Assembly (NCBI RefSeq): GCF_001895045.1
Contig: NZ_BDAM01000005.1
Location: forward strand, 372,001-436,000
DNA: 64,000 nucleotides
Direction: 5' to 3'
Origin: Rhodococcus coprophilus NBRC 100603
GTDB lineage: Bacteria; Actinomycetota; Actinomycetes; Mycobacteriales; Mycobacteriaceae
Shown here in pieces: positions 55,802 to 64,000 of the stretch. Under the pieces are notes generated by a model. The model did no database searches. It was not told the origin of the DNA and saw only the letters and a list, made by a program, of their open reading frames with translations. Numbering within the stretch: position 1 is the stretch's first letter; each line of letters begins with the position of its first letter. The translations under genes were made by a program, and so were the position numbers.

Positions 55802-57814
55802 GTGCACTCGGTAACCACTTCCCGGACTCGGGGTCCTCTCCGGCCACCAGAGGCTGCTGCGGCAGCTGTGTTCGGGTCGTTGACCGCGGTGCTGACGGTG
55901 ATCACGGGATTCATCCCGATCGGGATCGCGCAGGTGCTGGTGGCGCTGCCGATCGCATTTCTCGCGGCAGCCGGACGGTTACGGGCGGTGGTCGCCGCGA
56001 CGGTGGCGTCGGGTGTCGTGGCTCTCGTCGCGGCAGGACCGTTCGCTGTGGCGACGGTGTTCGTGCTCGCCGGGGTCGGCGCGCTCGTCGGATATGCCGA
56101 GCGGAGGTGGGGAAGAGAGGCGGTGTTCGTCGTCTTCGCCGGTGCGCTGCCGATCGGTCTTCTGATCGCCGCGCTGGTGAACGGACTCCTGCTGTTGTTC
56201 GCGCAGACCCGGGTGCTGCTGCTCGAGGCGCTCGCGTCGTCGATGAGGGGCACCGCTCGTGCATTCGAGGCGGCGGGAGCGGGCGAGGACTTCGTACGTA
56301 CCTTCGAGCAGACCATCGATCTGATGGTGCGGTTGTGGTGGGTGTGGATCGGCAGTGCCGTGGTCGTGGGAATCGTAGGCACTGCGCTCCTGTGTTTCGG
56401 CATCTTTCGTCTGGTGGCTGCGCGGAGTACGTGGAGCACGCAAGCAGCGGAATGGCCCGCACACGTCCGGGCCGGTGAGCCGGATCCACTGCCGCTGGCC
56501 CTGCGGATGGTCACCTACCGCTACCCGGATGCCTCCGCAGATGCTCTGACCGACATCGATCTCACGATCGGTCCGGGGGAGTTCGTCGCGGTGGTCGGCC
56601 GGAACGGGTCCGGCAAGTCGACCCTGGCGCGCATCCTGGCCGGACTCGAACCCACAGCCGGGCTCGTCGACAGGCCCGGGCCCGCCGGTCTGGGGCAGCC
56701 CGGTGGCACCGTCACGGTATTTCAGCATCCCGAGAGTCAGGTGCTCGGACGCACCGTCGAGGAAGACCTCCGGTGGGGAGTCGACGACGTCGACGTCGAG
56801 TCGCTGCTCGCCCGGGTCGGTCTCGCCGGAATGGGCGATCGGGCGACGGAAGATCTTTCGGGCGGGCAACTTCAGCGACTGGCACTGGCCGGTGCTCTGG
56901 CCCGCCGACCGGCATTGCTCATCGCCGACGAGATCACGGCGATGGTGGACGCGGACAGCCGAGCTGCGTTGATCGCGCTGCTCGCTGCCGTGGCACGAGA
57001 CGGCACCGCCGTCGTACTCGTCACTCACCTCGACGACGAAGCGGCCGTTGCCGACCGCGTCGTCCATCTCGACGCGGGGCGGATCGTGCCGGCTCCCGCG
57101 CCCAGTCCGGATCGTCCGGCCGTGCTCGCCGCCGCACCCTCGTTTCCGCAACCCGTCCTGGAACTTCGTGACGTCACCTACACGTATGCGGACCGCACTC
57201 CGTGGGCGCACACCGCGCTGCGAGACGTGTCACTCACCGTGTGCCGCGGGGAAGGGGTTCTGGTCGTGGGGGCGAACGGCTCCGGCAAATCCACCCTCGC
57301 GTGGATCATGGCGGGACTGTATCGGCCGACGAAGGGCACCTGCCTACTTCAGGACACACCCACCGCCGATCTGCGCGGTGACGTCGGGTTCGTCTTCCAG
57401 CAGGCGAGGCTGCAGCTTCAGCGCCCGACGGTCGCGGAGGAGATATCGGATGTCGCGGGTCTTCCACACACCGACCGGCACTACGTGGCAGCCGTCCTGC
57501 ACCGGGTGGGACTGCCGCCCGAACTCGTGGATCGTCCGATCGACCGGCTCAGCGGCGGCGAGATGCGCCGGGTCGCACTCGCCGCGCAGCTTTCCCGGAC
57601 CCCGCGCGTCCTGGTGCTCGACGAACCACTCGCGGGCCTCGACGTCCCCGGGCGGCGTGAACTGGTGTCGATCCTTGCTCACCTGCGGACAGTGGACCAT
57701 GTCACGATCGTGGTCATCTCCCACGACCTGCACGGAATGGAAGAGGTGTGTTCACGCACCGTGGTGCTCGACTCGGGGCGAATCGTCGAACAGATCGGTG
57801 CGGTGACGGAATGA
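55802..57814 (+). CDS. ECF transporter: fused membrane S-like domain and two ATPases (Rv2326c-like)
   Basis: A 670-aa protein from GTG 55802. Residues about 15-210 contain six membrane helices (AVFGSLTAVLTVITGFIPIG onward) like a DUF2232/substrate-binding S component. Two CbiO-type ATPases follow: Walker A GRNGSGKST at 266-274 and GANGSGKST at 490-498, signatures DLSGGQLQR and RLSGGEMRR, and Walker B LLIADEIT and VLVLDEPLAG. The layout matches M. tuberculosis Rv2326c. The substrate is unknown but is likely a vitamin or metal. It overlaps the EcfT gene (ATGA). Confidence 0.88.
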   Translation: MHSVTTSRTRGPLRPPEAAAAAVFGSLTAVLTVITGFIPIGIAQVLVALPIAFLAAAGRLRAVVAATVASGVVALVAAGPFAVATVFVLAGVGALVGYAERRWGREAVFVVFAGALPIGLLIAALVNGLLLLFAQTRVLLLEALASSMRGTARAFEAAGAGEDFVRTFEQTIDLMVRLWWVWIGSAVVVGIVGTALLCFGIFRLVAARSTWSTQAAEWPAHVRAGEPDPLPLALRMVTYRYPDASADALTDIDLTIGPGEFVAVVGRNGSGKSTLARILAGLEPTAGLVDRPGPAGLGQPGGTVTVFQHPESQVLGRTVEEDLRWGVDDVDVESLLARVGLAGMGDRATEDLSGGQLQRLALAGALARRPALLIADEITAMVDADSRAALIALLAAVARDGTAVVLVTHLDDEAAVADRVVHLDAGRIVPAPAPSPDRPAVLAAAPSFPQPVLELRDVTYTYADRTPWAHTALRDVSLTVCRGEGVLVVGANGSGKSTLAWIMAGLYRPTKGTCLLQDTPTADLRGDVGFVFQQARLQLQRPTVAEEISDVAGLPHTDRHYVAAVLHRVGLPPELVDRPIDRLSGGEMRRVALAAQLSRTPRVLVLDEPLAGLDVPGRRELVSILAHLRTVDHVTIVVISHDLHGMEEVCSRTVVLDSGRIVEQIGAVTE

Positions 57815-58548
57815 AGGAACAACGTCGACCTCTGATCCTGCTGCGTCCCGTGCCGCGGAGCACCCCGGTCCATCGGCTGTGGGCGGGCACGAAGATCCTC
57901 GCGGCGGTGGCGCTCTCGGTCGTCGTGAGCTTCATCCCGTCCTGGACCGCGCTCGGCATCATGGCGGTCGTGCTGCTGGCCGGCGTACTCGCAGCACGCA
58001 TCCCGCGTGGGGTGGTGCCCTCGATTCCGTGGTGGGTGTTCGCCTTCCTGGCGGTCGGTGCGGTGCTCAATGTCGCCGGGGGCGGACTCACCAGTTATGT
58101 GCGGGCGCTACTCCTCGGGGTGTGCCTGCTGGTACTGGCGTCCCTGGTGGGCTGGACGACGAGCCTGTCCCAACTCGTCGACGCCCTGCCTGTCCTCCTG
58201 TCGCCGCTGCGCTTGTTGCGGCTACCGGTCGACGAGTGGGTGACGGTGTGCGCGCTGGCGTTGAGGATGCTGCCGACGATCCGCGGTGAGCTGCGCATGC
58301 TCTTCGCTGCCCGGCGGCTGCGCGGACGCCCCGGGATCCGCAGGCCCACGCGGTGGTGGCCCGAACTGATCGACACGGTGGGCGCGGTGGCGTCGGTGTC
58401 CATGCGGCAGGTGCGCGATCTCGGCGACGCATTGTCGGTGCGGGGTTCCCGGCCCGTCGTCCGCACCCGGCCACGACTGGGTGTCGGCGACGCGGTGACA
58501 GTCGTGGTCGTGTCCGCGGCGTGTGCGGCCATCGTGATGTGGGGGTGA
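57811..58548 (+). CDS. ECF transporter transmembrane component EcfT (CbiQ-like)
   Basis: A 245-aa membrane protein with about five helices. The two coupling-helix motifs of EcfT, containing A-R-G-like triplets, appear as AARRLRGRPG and ALSVRGSRPVV. It links the S domain to the two ATPases encoded by the overlapping upstream gene and corresponds to Rv2325c in M. tuberculosis. Confidence 0.88.
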   Translation: MKEQRRPLILLRPVPRSTPVHRLWAGTKILAAVALSVVVSFIPSWTALGIMAVVLLAGVLAARIPRGVVPSIPWWVFAFLAVGAVLNVAGGGLTSYVRALLLGVCLLVLASLVGWTTSLSQLVDALPVLLSPLRLLRLPVDEWVTVCALALRMLPTIRGELRMLFAARRLRGRPGIRRPTRWWPELIDTVGAVASVSMRQVRDLGDALSVRGSRPVVRTRPRLGVGDAVTVVVVSAACAAIVMWG

Positions 58549-58573
58549 CGTCCTCGTCCGCGCGGGGCGGCGA

Positions 58574-59224
58574 TCAGGTGCGACCGGCCTTCGCGCGCCG
58601 CGATCGGATCCGGCGCTGCAGGCCGTAGACGATGAAGCCGACCACCGCGGCGAGAACCACGTACTGAAGAACCTCGGCGTACGGCTCGACTTTCTGCCAG
58701 TTCTCTCCGAGCTGATACCCGGCGACGACGAAGATGCTGTTCCAGATCAGGCTGCCCGCGGTGGTGAACGCGGTGAACTGCCATATCGGCATCTTGGTGA
58801 CCCCGGCCGGAATCGAGATCAGGCTGCGGAAGACAGGCACCATGCGGCCGAAGAACACGGCCTTGCGGCCGTGCTTCTGGAACCACTTCGCCGTACGGTC
58901 GAGGTCTTCCACGTCGACCAGAGGAAGTTTGTGCACGACGCTGCGCAGCCGGTCCTCACCTACCCACCGGCCGAGCGAATACAGCCCGAGTGCGCCCAGG
59001 ACGGAACCGAGGGTCGTCCAAAACAGCGCACCGACAAGAGTGAAGCTGCCGAGGCTGGCGGCGAACCCGGCGAGGGGGAGAATGACTTCGCTGGGAAGGG
59101 GAGGGAAGAAGTTCTCGAGTGCGATCGCGAGCCCCGCCCCCACACCGCCCAGTCGATCCATCAGGTCCAGTGCCCATCCGGCCAGTCCGTCGGTGGGCGC
59201 TGAGGGAGAATCCGCGACACTCAT
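58574..59224 (-). CDS. DedA-family membrane protein
   Basis: A 216-aa protein with about five hydrophobic segments and the DedA signatures ENFFPPLPSEVILPLAGF, FGRMVPVFRSLISIPAG and GSLIWNSIFVVAGYQLG. The family is linked to undecaprenyl or other phospholipid flipping and membrane homeostasis. ATG 59224 has no clear ribosome site, and an in-frame ATG 45 bp upstream is possible. It converges on EcfT. Confidence 0.88.
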   Translation of the reverse strand: MSVADSPSAPTDGLAGWALDLMDRLGGVGAGLAIALENFFPPLPSEVILPLAGFAASLGSFTLVGALFWTTLGSVLGALGLYSLGRWVGEDRLRSVVHKLPLVDVEDLDRTAKWFQKHGRKAVFFGRMVPVFRSLISIPAGVTKMPIWQFTAFTTAGSLIWNSIFVVAGYQLGENWQKVEPYAEVLQYVVLAAVVGFIVYGLQRRIRSRRAKAGRT

Positions 59225-59552
59225 CCAGTCAAGGTTACCGATCGTCAACAATCCCGCCCCGCCCGGCATGAGAACCGCTTCTGCTCGAGGAGAGCGAAAC
59301 GGTTCTCCTACGACTCGACGGCGCGACCCTTCGTCAAGTCTTCGCGCATATTCCGTCCGGCGTGGTCGCGATCTGCGCGGAGGTGCACGCGAGCGGGTCG
59401 GGCTCGCCGCGGCCCCGGGCTGAGGACAGTCTGTTTCGGGTCCAGGCCTGCGCCCGTTCCCGCCGCGTGAAGGAGCAACGGAATACACTGCGGGAGGCGA
59501 GTCTTCCGCACGTCCGGGAAGGTGGTGGCCTGCAAACGGGCCCAGGTGCTCC
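59225..59552. other. Intergenic region, no gene seen
   Basis: About 330 bp between the divergent DedA and GyrI-like genes. It should hold both promoters. I see no open frame with a plausible ribosome site and no repeat. Confidence 0.5.
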
Positions 59553-60179
59553 ATGACCGACAAGATCGACTTCAAGAAGACACTCGACTCCTATCGCGCG
59601 GTCCGAGGCGAGTTCCGGATCGTCGATGTGCCGGACATGCAGTACCTCATGGTCGACGGCAGCGGCGATCCGAACACGTCCCCGGCATTCCGGGATGCCG
59701 TCGAATCGCTCTACCCGGTCGCATACAAACTGAAGTTCTCGAGCAAACGCGAGATGGGCCGCGATTACGTCGTCCCGCCGCTCGAAGGACTGTGGTGGTC
59801 GAAGGACATGGCGTCGTTCACCTCCGCGCGGGACAAATCACGGTGGGACTGGACGTTGATGCTCATGGTTCCGGACTGGATCGGAAGCGATCTGGTTGCC
59901 CTCGTCACCGCGCAGGTGGGCGCCACCAGCGCGCCGGCACGACTCGACGACATCCGCCTCGAATCTCTTGCCGAGGGGCGGTGCGTGCAGACACTGCACA
60001 TCGGCTCGTTCGACGCGGAGACGGATGTACTCGCGCAACTGCACGACGAGTTCGTGCCGCGCAACGGACTACTCATGGTCGGCAAACACCACGAGATCTA
60101 TCTGAGCGACTTACGCAAGGTCGCACCCGACAAACTCCGCACCGTCCTCAGGCAACCCGTCGAGCCGCTCCCGACATGA
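59553..60179 (+). CDS. GyrI-like small-molecule-binding domain protein
   Basis: A 208-aa protein whose sequence RAVRGEFRIVDVPDMQYLMVD, LEGLWWSKDMASF, WTLMLMVPDWIG and QTLHIGSFDAETDV fits the GyrI-like/SOUL-related ligand-binding family of stand-alone domains. It has no DNA-binding part. The tryptophans and the His in HIGSF would line the pocket. Its function is unknown. Confidence 0.8.
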   Translation: MTDKIDFKKTLDSYRAVRGEFRIVDVPDMQYLMVDGSGDPNTSPAFRDAVESLYPVAYKLKFSSKREMGRDYVVPPLEGLWWSKDMASFTSARDKSRWDWTLMLMVPDWIGSDLVALVTAQVGATSAPARLDDIRLESLAEGRCVQTLHIGSFDAETDVLAQLHDEFVPRNGLLMVGKHHEIYLSDLRKVAPDKLRTVLRQPVEPLPT

Positions 60180-60232
60180 CAGACGCGAGTCTGCTCGTAC
60201 ACTTCAGCAAAAAGCACGTAGGGAGAGTCGCT

Positions 60233-60997
60233 GTGGATCTGTCCGAGTTCGACGCGCTGAGTTTCGATTGCTACGGCACCCTCATCGACTGGGAGACCGG
60301 AATCGCGTCGATCCTCGCTCCGTGGGCGAAGGAGACGGGACTGGAACTCTCCGACGAGGAACTGCTTCTCGCATACGCGGACAACGAAGCCCGGATCGAA
60401 AGAGACGCTCCCTCATTGCCGTACCCGGAGGTTCTCGCCGAGGCGTTCCGCCGGACGGGAAGTGCGCTCGGCGCGGCGGTGTCCGACGAATGGGCCGGGC
60501 GGCTCGGATCGTCGGTTCCCGAATGGCCGGCGTTCCCGGATTCTGCCGACGCGCTCGCCTCGCTGGCGGAGAACTACGCGCTGATCATCGTGTCGAACGT
60601 GCACCGCGAGGGGTTCGCGGGAAGCAACGCGCGCCTCGGTGTCGCATTCGACAGCATCATCACCGCCGAGGACGTCGGGGCCTACAAGCCCGCCCACAGT
60701 CACTTCCACGCACTCGACGGAGTCCTCGCCGACCTCGGTGTTCCACGAGAGCGACTGCTGCACGTGGCGCAGTCGCTGTTCCACGATCACGTTCCCGCCC
60801 GGCAACGTGGCCTGTCCTCGGTGTGGATCAACCGGCGCCACGACCGTCCCGGCTGGGGCGCGACCCCGGCGCCCGCCGGCGAGTACAGCTACGACCTCGA
60901 GTTCCCGACGATGCGTGCTTTCGCCGAGGCGGCGTGTGCCGCGAACGCCGGTGGCGCGGGCAGATCGCGGGGGAGCGGTCAGCGGGCGATGCCGTAG
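60233..60997 (+). CDS. HAD-superfamily hydrolase, haloacid dehalogenase type II-like
   Basis: A 254-aa protein from GTG 60233, which follows GGGAGAG at 60221-60227; an in-frame ATG at 60176 overlaps the previous gene but has no site. HAD motif I is FDCYGTLIDWE with the nucleophile aspartate, motif II SNVHRE, motif III lysine in GAYKPAHSHF, and motif IV region VAQSLFHDH. The shape matches 2-haloacid dehalogenase-like or phosphoglycolate-type enzymes; the substrate is not known. Confidence 0.85.
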   Translation: MDLSEFDALSFDCYGTLIDWETGIASILAPWAKETGLELSDEELLLAYADNEARIERDAPSLPYPEVLAEAFRRTGSALGAAVSDEWAGRLGSSVPEWPAFPDSADALASLAENYALIIVSNVHREGFAGSNARLGVAFDSIITAEDVGAYKPAHSHFHALDGVLADLGVPRERLLHVAQSLFHDHVPARQRGLSSVWINRRHDRPGWGATPAPAGEYSYDLEFPTMRAFAEAACAANAGGAGRSRGSGQRAMP

Positions 60998-61410
60998 AAC
61001 CGCTCGACCCGCACTCGCAGCAACAATCGCCGTTCGGCGACCATCGCCGCGCGGAACTCTTCCCAGTCGGGATGCTCTCCTTGAACCGCCCGGTAGAGCG
61101 CCACCAGTTGTTCGACGGTCGTATCGTGCGGATCGGCTGCCACTTCTGATAATTCGGCGTTGCCTTCGGCCACCGCGTACGACCAGCCCTCGGCGGCGTC
61201 GGCGAACAGACTGACCCGCGGGTCCCTCCGCATGTTCCGCGTTTTCGCACGACCGTCGGTGATCGACACCGAGAACGTGCGTTCGAGCGGGTCGTAGTAA
61301 TAGACGATGTTCGAGATCTGCGGTCGTCCGTCACGCTTCAAGGTGACCAGTGCTGCGATCCCGGTGAATCCGAAGAGTGCTTCGAGCGGCATTTCTGGTT
61401 CGCGCGCCAT
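60979..61410 (-). CDS. PPOX-class flavin/F420-binding protein
   Basis: A 143-aa protein of the split-barrel family. The N-terminal LVTLKRDGRPQISNIVYYYD and the following SITDGRAKTRNMRRDPRVSL are typical of PPOX-class F420-dependent members, which are common in actinobacteria. AAGGAC lies 7 bp before ATG 61410. Its substrate is unknown. Its 3' end overlaps the HAD gene by 19 bp in the opposite direction. Confidence 0.85.
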   Translation of the reverse strand: MAREPEMPLEALFGFTGIAALVTLKRDGRPQISNIVYYYDPLERTFSVSITDGRAKTRNMRRDPRVSLFADAAEGWSYAVAEGNAELSEVAADPHDTTVEQLVALYRAVQGEHPDWEEFRAAMVAERRLLLRVRVERFYGIAR

Positions 61411-61500
61411 GGATGTCCTTCCGGATCGCCGGGCAGACCCTGTGAAAGACACTCTGCCCCCCACGGTGTCCCGGCCGGGATTCACACGATGAGATCGCTT

Positions 61501-62073
61501 TCAGGATCCGGTGTTGGAACCGAGCGACGATCCGCCGTCCTCGGTGGAGCCCGAGCTGAACGGCGGACCGAGGACCAGGGCGCCGGTCGCGCCGAGCAGA
61601 TCGGGATTCAGGTTGCAGACGCTCACTACTGCATAGACACCGTTCGGGATGTCCTCGAAAGTCCCGGACACCACGTTGTCTCGGTTGGCGCCTCGCAGCG
61701 GATGTATCGCGGTGATCGCGTCGGCGTCGTCGAGTTGCTGGAGCAGGGCGAGAACGTCGATATCAGGGTTGCCGAGGATGTAGTCGAGCAAGACCGGTCC
61801 GACGATCGGCGCGGCCCGAAGCGCGTCGACCACGGCGGTGGTGCAGGAGCCCGGCAACGTGATCGACCCGACGAGCGGTACCCGCGGCACATCGGTGATC
61901 GTGTACGTGATGGACCGGCCGTCGACCTGGACGGAGTAACCGATCCCCTGGGCAATTCCCACGGCCGGAACAGGTCCGGCGGGTTGTGCGTCGACGAGCG
62001 CCGGAGTCGCGAGACCGAGTGCGAAGACGGTCGCGGGGACGAGGACGGTTCGTGCCAGAGCCTTACGAAGCAT
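61501..62073 (-). CDS. Secreted protein of unknown function
   Basis: A 190-aa protein with a Sec signal peptide (LARTVLVPATVFALGLATPA) and likely cleavage after LVDA. The mature part has a four-strand-like pattern (GYSVQVDGRSITYTITDVP), two cysteines (GSCTTA and SVCNLNP) that may pair, and a Ser/Gly-rich tail. It resembles short exported proteins seen in mycobacteria and rhodococci, but I cannot name the family. Confidence 0.75.
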   Translation of the reverse strand: MLRKALARTVLVPATVFALGLATPALVDAQPAGPVPAVGIAQGIGYSVQVDGRSITYTITDVPRVPLVGSITLPGSCTTAVVDALRAAPIVGPVLLDYILGNPDIDVLALLQQLDDADAITAIHPLRGANRDNVVSGTFEDIPNGVYAVVSVCNLNPDLLGATGALVLGPPFSSGSTEDGGSSLGSNTGS

Positions 62074-62254
62074 TGCTGCATCCCTAGGTCGGATTCACTG
62101 GTTGTCGGATCACTGGATACCGTGTCGATCGGGAATGCTAGCCGTGTATCTCTCTGTCCGCGCGGCAAATCGCGCACGCCGCCGGACGCGTTGCGCACCT
62201 GGAGATCGCACCCACAGCACAGGACGCCGATAGGGCGTAGCCGCCGAACGGGTC

Positions 62255-63112
62255 TCACTCCGCCCGCGGGTTTTCGCGGGAGTACCGATCGGCGAACGCG
62301 CCGGGAGTCATGCCCACGACATTCTTGAAGTCCCGTACGAAATGCGGTTGATCGGCATATCCGAGGACCGCCGCGACCTCCGAGAGCGAAGCGGGCTTCT
62401 CGCGCAGGCGCCCGGCGGCTTCCTGGAGGCGCCGGCGCTGGATGAGCCATTTCGGAGTCAGGCCGATGCGCCGGTGCACGAGTCGCTGCAAGGCGCGCTC
62501 CGAAAGCCCGAACTCGTTGCGCACCTGCTCCACGCGCAGCACGTCCGGGTTGTCCTCCACGAACGCGACGACGCGGTTGACGAGACGACCCTCGTCGTCG
62601 ACCGGCAGGTAGGAGCGAAGGACGTCGTCGTAGGCGGCCGTGGCGCTTCGGTGCGCGCCGGGGGAGCGTGGATCCCGCCGCATCACCTCCCGGATCTGCT
62701 CGACGGTGTCGCGACCGGCGTCGCCGAGCACTTCGCTCACGTCGACCACGCGGTCGGTGAACGCGGCGAGTTCGACGCCGGTCAGGAGGGCACCTGCGGC
62801 GGGAGTGAGCATCACGCCGACAGCCCAGCCGTCGCCGGTGAGCACGGTCGTCGACAGGCCGGACTCGACACCGTAGAACCGGGCGTACTCATCGGTGATC
62901 ACGATCAGGCACACGGGATACCGGAGCACGTGCTGCGGCGCGTCTCTTCCCTGCGGTACCCGCCACACCGGAATCCAGTAGCGCGACACCAGCTCGCGCA
63001 GGTCCGGTGGGGCCGGATATCGGAAGATCGTGTGGGTTGTGTCGTTCGGGTGTCTGAGATGTGCCCGCTCGATCGGCCCACCCGCGTCGGAACCCCCGGT
63101 GTCGGATTTCAT
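62255..63112 (-). CDS. AraC-family transcriptional regulator
   Basis: A 285-aa protein from ATG 63112 (GAGG upstream). The C-terminal double HTH is clear: GLSERALQRLVHRRIGLTPK, ASLSEVAAVLGYADQPHFVR and the end DFKNVVGMTPGAFADRY. The N-terminal 150 residues (FRYPAPPDLRELVSRYWIPV) form the DUF6597-type sensor. It is divergent from a TIGR03086-type gene only 37 bp away, a possible target. Confidence 0.88.
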   Translation of the reverse strand: MKSDTGGSDAGGPIERAHLRHPNDTTHTIFRYPAPPDLRELVSRYWIPVWRVPQGRDAPQHVLRYPVCLIVITDEYARFYGVESGLSTTVLTGDGWAVGVMLTPAAGALLTGVELAAFTDRVVDVSEVLGDAGRDTVEQIREVMRRDPRSPGAHRSATAAYDDVLRSYLPVDDEGRLVNRVVAFVEDNPDVLRVEQVRNEFGLSERALQRLVHRRIGLTPKWLIQRRRLQEAAGRLREKPASLSEVAAVLGYADQPHFVRDFKNVVGMTPGAFADRYSRENPRAE

Positions 63113-63149
63113 CAATACCTCGTGGTGGGCGAGCACTAGCGTCGCCACC

Positions 63150-63707
63150 ATGAATACAACAGCCGACCGACACAGCGAAGCAGAACGGCCCCTCGGTTCC
63201 GTGGTGAGCGCCGTGGACCCCGCGGCGTGGGATCGCCCGTCACCCTGCGAGGGCTGGACGACACGCGACGTGCTCGCCCACATCATCGACACCCAGCGCG
63301 AGTTCTTCGCCGGCCGCGACATCGACCTCGGGGAGCGTCCGTCGCTCGACGATCCGGCTCGCGCGTGGCGGCAGCACACCGCCCGGGTCGCCGACGTCGT
63401 CGCGGACGAGGGTGTCGTCGACACGGCGTACGACGGGTATTTCGGACCCACGACCATCGGCGCCACGTTCGAGCAGTTCTACATCTGGGACATGATCGTG
63501 CACCGGTGGGACATCGCCACCGGCGCGGGACTGGACGACACCTTCACCGATGCGGAAATCGCGGCGGTGGAAGCGGGCGCCGACAGCTTCGGCGACTCGC
63601 TCTACATGGACGGGGTCTGCGCTCCGGGTGTGGAGGTGCCGGACCGAGCGGATCGCGCCACGCGTCTGCTCGCACGGCTGGGACGCAGCCGCGCCCACGC
63701 CGTCTGA
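63150..63707 (+). CDS. TIGR03086-type metal-binding (DinB-like) protein
   Basis: A 185-aa protein from ATG 63150. The pattern PCEGWTTRDVLAHIIDTQ and FYIWDMIVHRWDIATGAG gives the histidines of the DinB/maleylpyruvate isomerase fold. These proteins are probable mycothiol-dependent enzymes. It is divergent from the AraC regulator. Confidence 0.85.
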   Translation: MNTTADRHSEAERPLGSVVSAVDPAAWDRPSPCEGWTTRDVLAHIIDTQREFFAGRDIDLGERPSLDDPARAWRQHTARVADVVADEGVVDTAYDGYFGPTTIGATFEQFYIWDMIVHRWDIATGAGLDDTFTDAEIAAVEAGADSFGDSLYMDGVCAPGVEVPDRADRATRLLARLGRSRAHAV

Positions 63708-63748
63708 GCTGAGGGTGCTCGCCCGGCCCGGACGCTAGGGTCGGGCGC

Positions 63749-64000
63749 ATGAGCGAATCGATCGTGGTATCCGAGACGGTTCGAGCGGCGCTGGACGAGC
63801 GTCGCCCGGTGGTCGCTCTCGAATCGACGATCTTCACCCACGGTCTGACCCGGCCCCGCAACGTGGAGGTTGCACTCGCCGCGGAACAGCAGTTGCGGGA
63901 CGCCGGGGTGGTGCCCGCAACAGTGGGTGTGGTCGAGGGCGTTCCCGTCGTCGGCCTCTCTGCACCGCAGATCCGCGCCCTCGGCGACGCCGCAACACCG
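63749..64000 (+). CDS. psuG: Pseudouridine-5'-phosphate glycosidase, N-terminal part (cut by window end)
   Basis: The first 84 codons from ATG 63749 are visible. VVALESTIFTHGLTRPRNVE and ATVGVVEGVPVVGLSAPQIR match the N-terminal core of PsuG, whose normal length is about 300 aa. The enzyme cleaves pseudouridine 5'-phosphate to uracil and ribose 5-phosphate. The frame is still open at the window end. Confidence 0.88.
   Translation, partial: MSESIVVSETVRAALDERRPVVALESTIFTHGLTRPRNVEVALAAEQQLRDAGVVPATVGVVEGVPVVGLSAPQIRALGDAATP

Noticed and set aside
1-64000. CRISPR arrays
   Set aside because: No regularly spaced direct repeats and no cas genes were seen.

Overview
The window is high-GC actinobacterial DNA, most likely from a member of the Corynebacteriales close to Rhodococcus. 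The main support is a pair of ECF transporter genes laid out like Mycobacterium tuberculosis Rv2326c/Rv2325c, two proteins with DinB/mycothiol-dependent isomerase-type N-terminal domains, an IdeR/DtxR-type box in front of an efeUOB operon, and gene style (GTG starts, ATGA/GTGA stop-start overlaps). The species call is inference.

Positions 1-24,670 are a stacked anti-phage defence island. From left to right it holds an unrecognised 158-aa protein; a two-gene minus-strand unit made of a UvrD-like helicase with a RelE/ParE-like N-terminal region and a DUF262-DUF1524 (GmrSD/BrxU-like) nuclease carrying a frameshift near 2575; an IS30-type transposase remnant; an McrB-McrC pair for modification-dependent restriction; and a complete class 1 DISARM operon in the order drmD-drmMI-drmA-drmB-drmC, tightly coupled by overlapping stop and start codons.

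Positions 25,068-30,764 hold a membrane protein and a cell-wall module. A one-TM protein is translationally coupled to a single-chain fusion of a SEDS (RodA/FtsW) glycosyltransferase with a class B penicillin-binding protein, and an MreB homologue converges on it. MreB is usually absent from mycobacteria and corynebacteria, so this mini-elongasome is noteworthy.

Positions 30,933-43,811 are a catabolic locus. One long minus-strand unit runs from a polar amino-acid-type ABC importer through a D-2-hydroxyacid dehydrogenase, a TIM-barrel protein, a Rieske oxygenase with its FMN/2Fe-2S reductase, a class II aldolase and an agmatinase/guanidinobutyrase-type ureohydrolase to GabT and GabD. The end of the path is readable (guanidino acid to GABA plus urea, then succinate semialdehyde, then succinate); the head, where the Rieske enzyme acts, is not. 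A divergent Lrp/AsnC-like regulator overlaps a half-length EPSP-synthase-like protein. The divergent promoter contains repeated AT-rich 9-mers and inverted repeats.

Positions 44,073-64,000 are mostly ordinary core genes: small secreted proteins, a sulfurtransferase, a TetR regulator with a divergent membrane protein, a winged-helix protein, a methyltransferase, the efeUOB iron operon, DNA polymerase IV, an ECF transporter, a DedA protein, a HAD hydrolase, a PPOX-family flavin protein, an AraC regulator, and the first 84 codons of a pseudouridine-5'-phosphate glycosidase cut off by the window end. I saw no rRNA, tRNA or CRISPR array.
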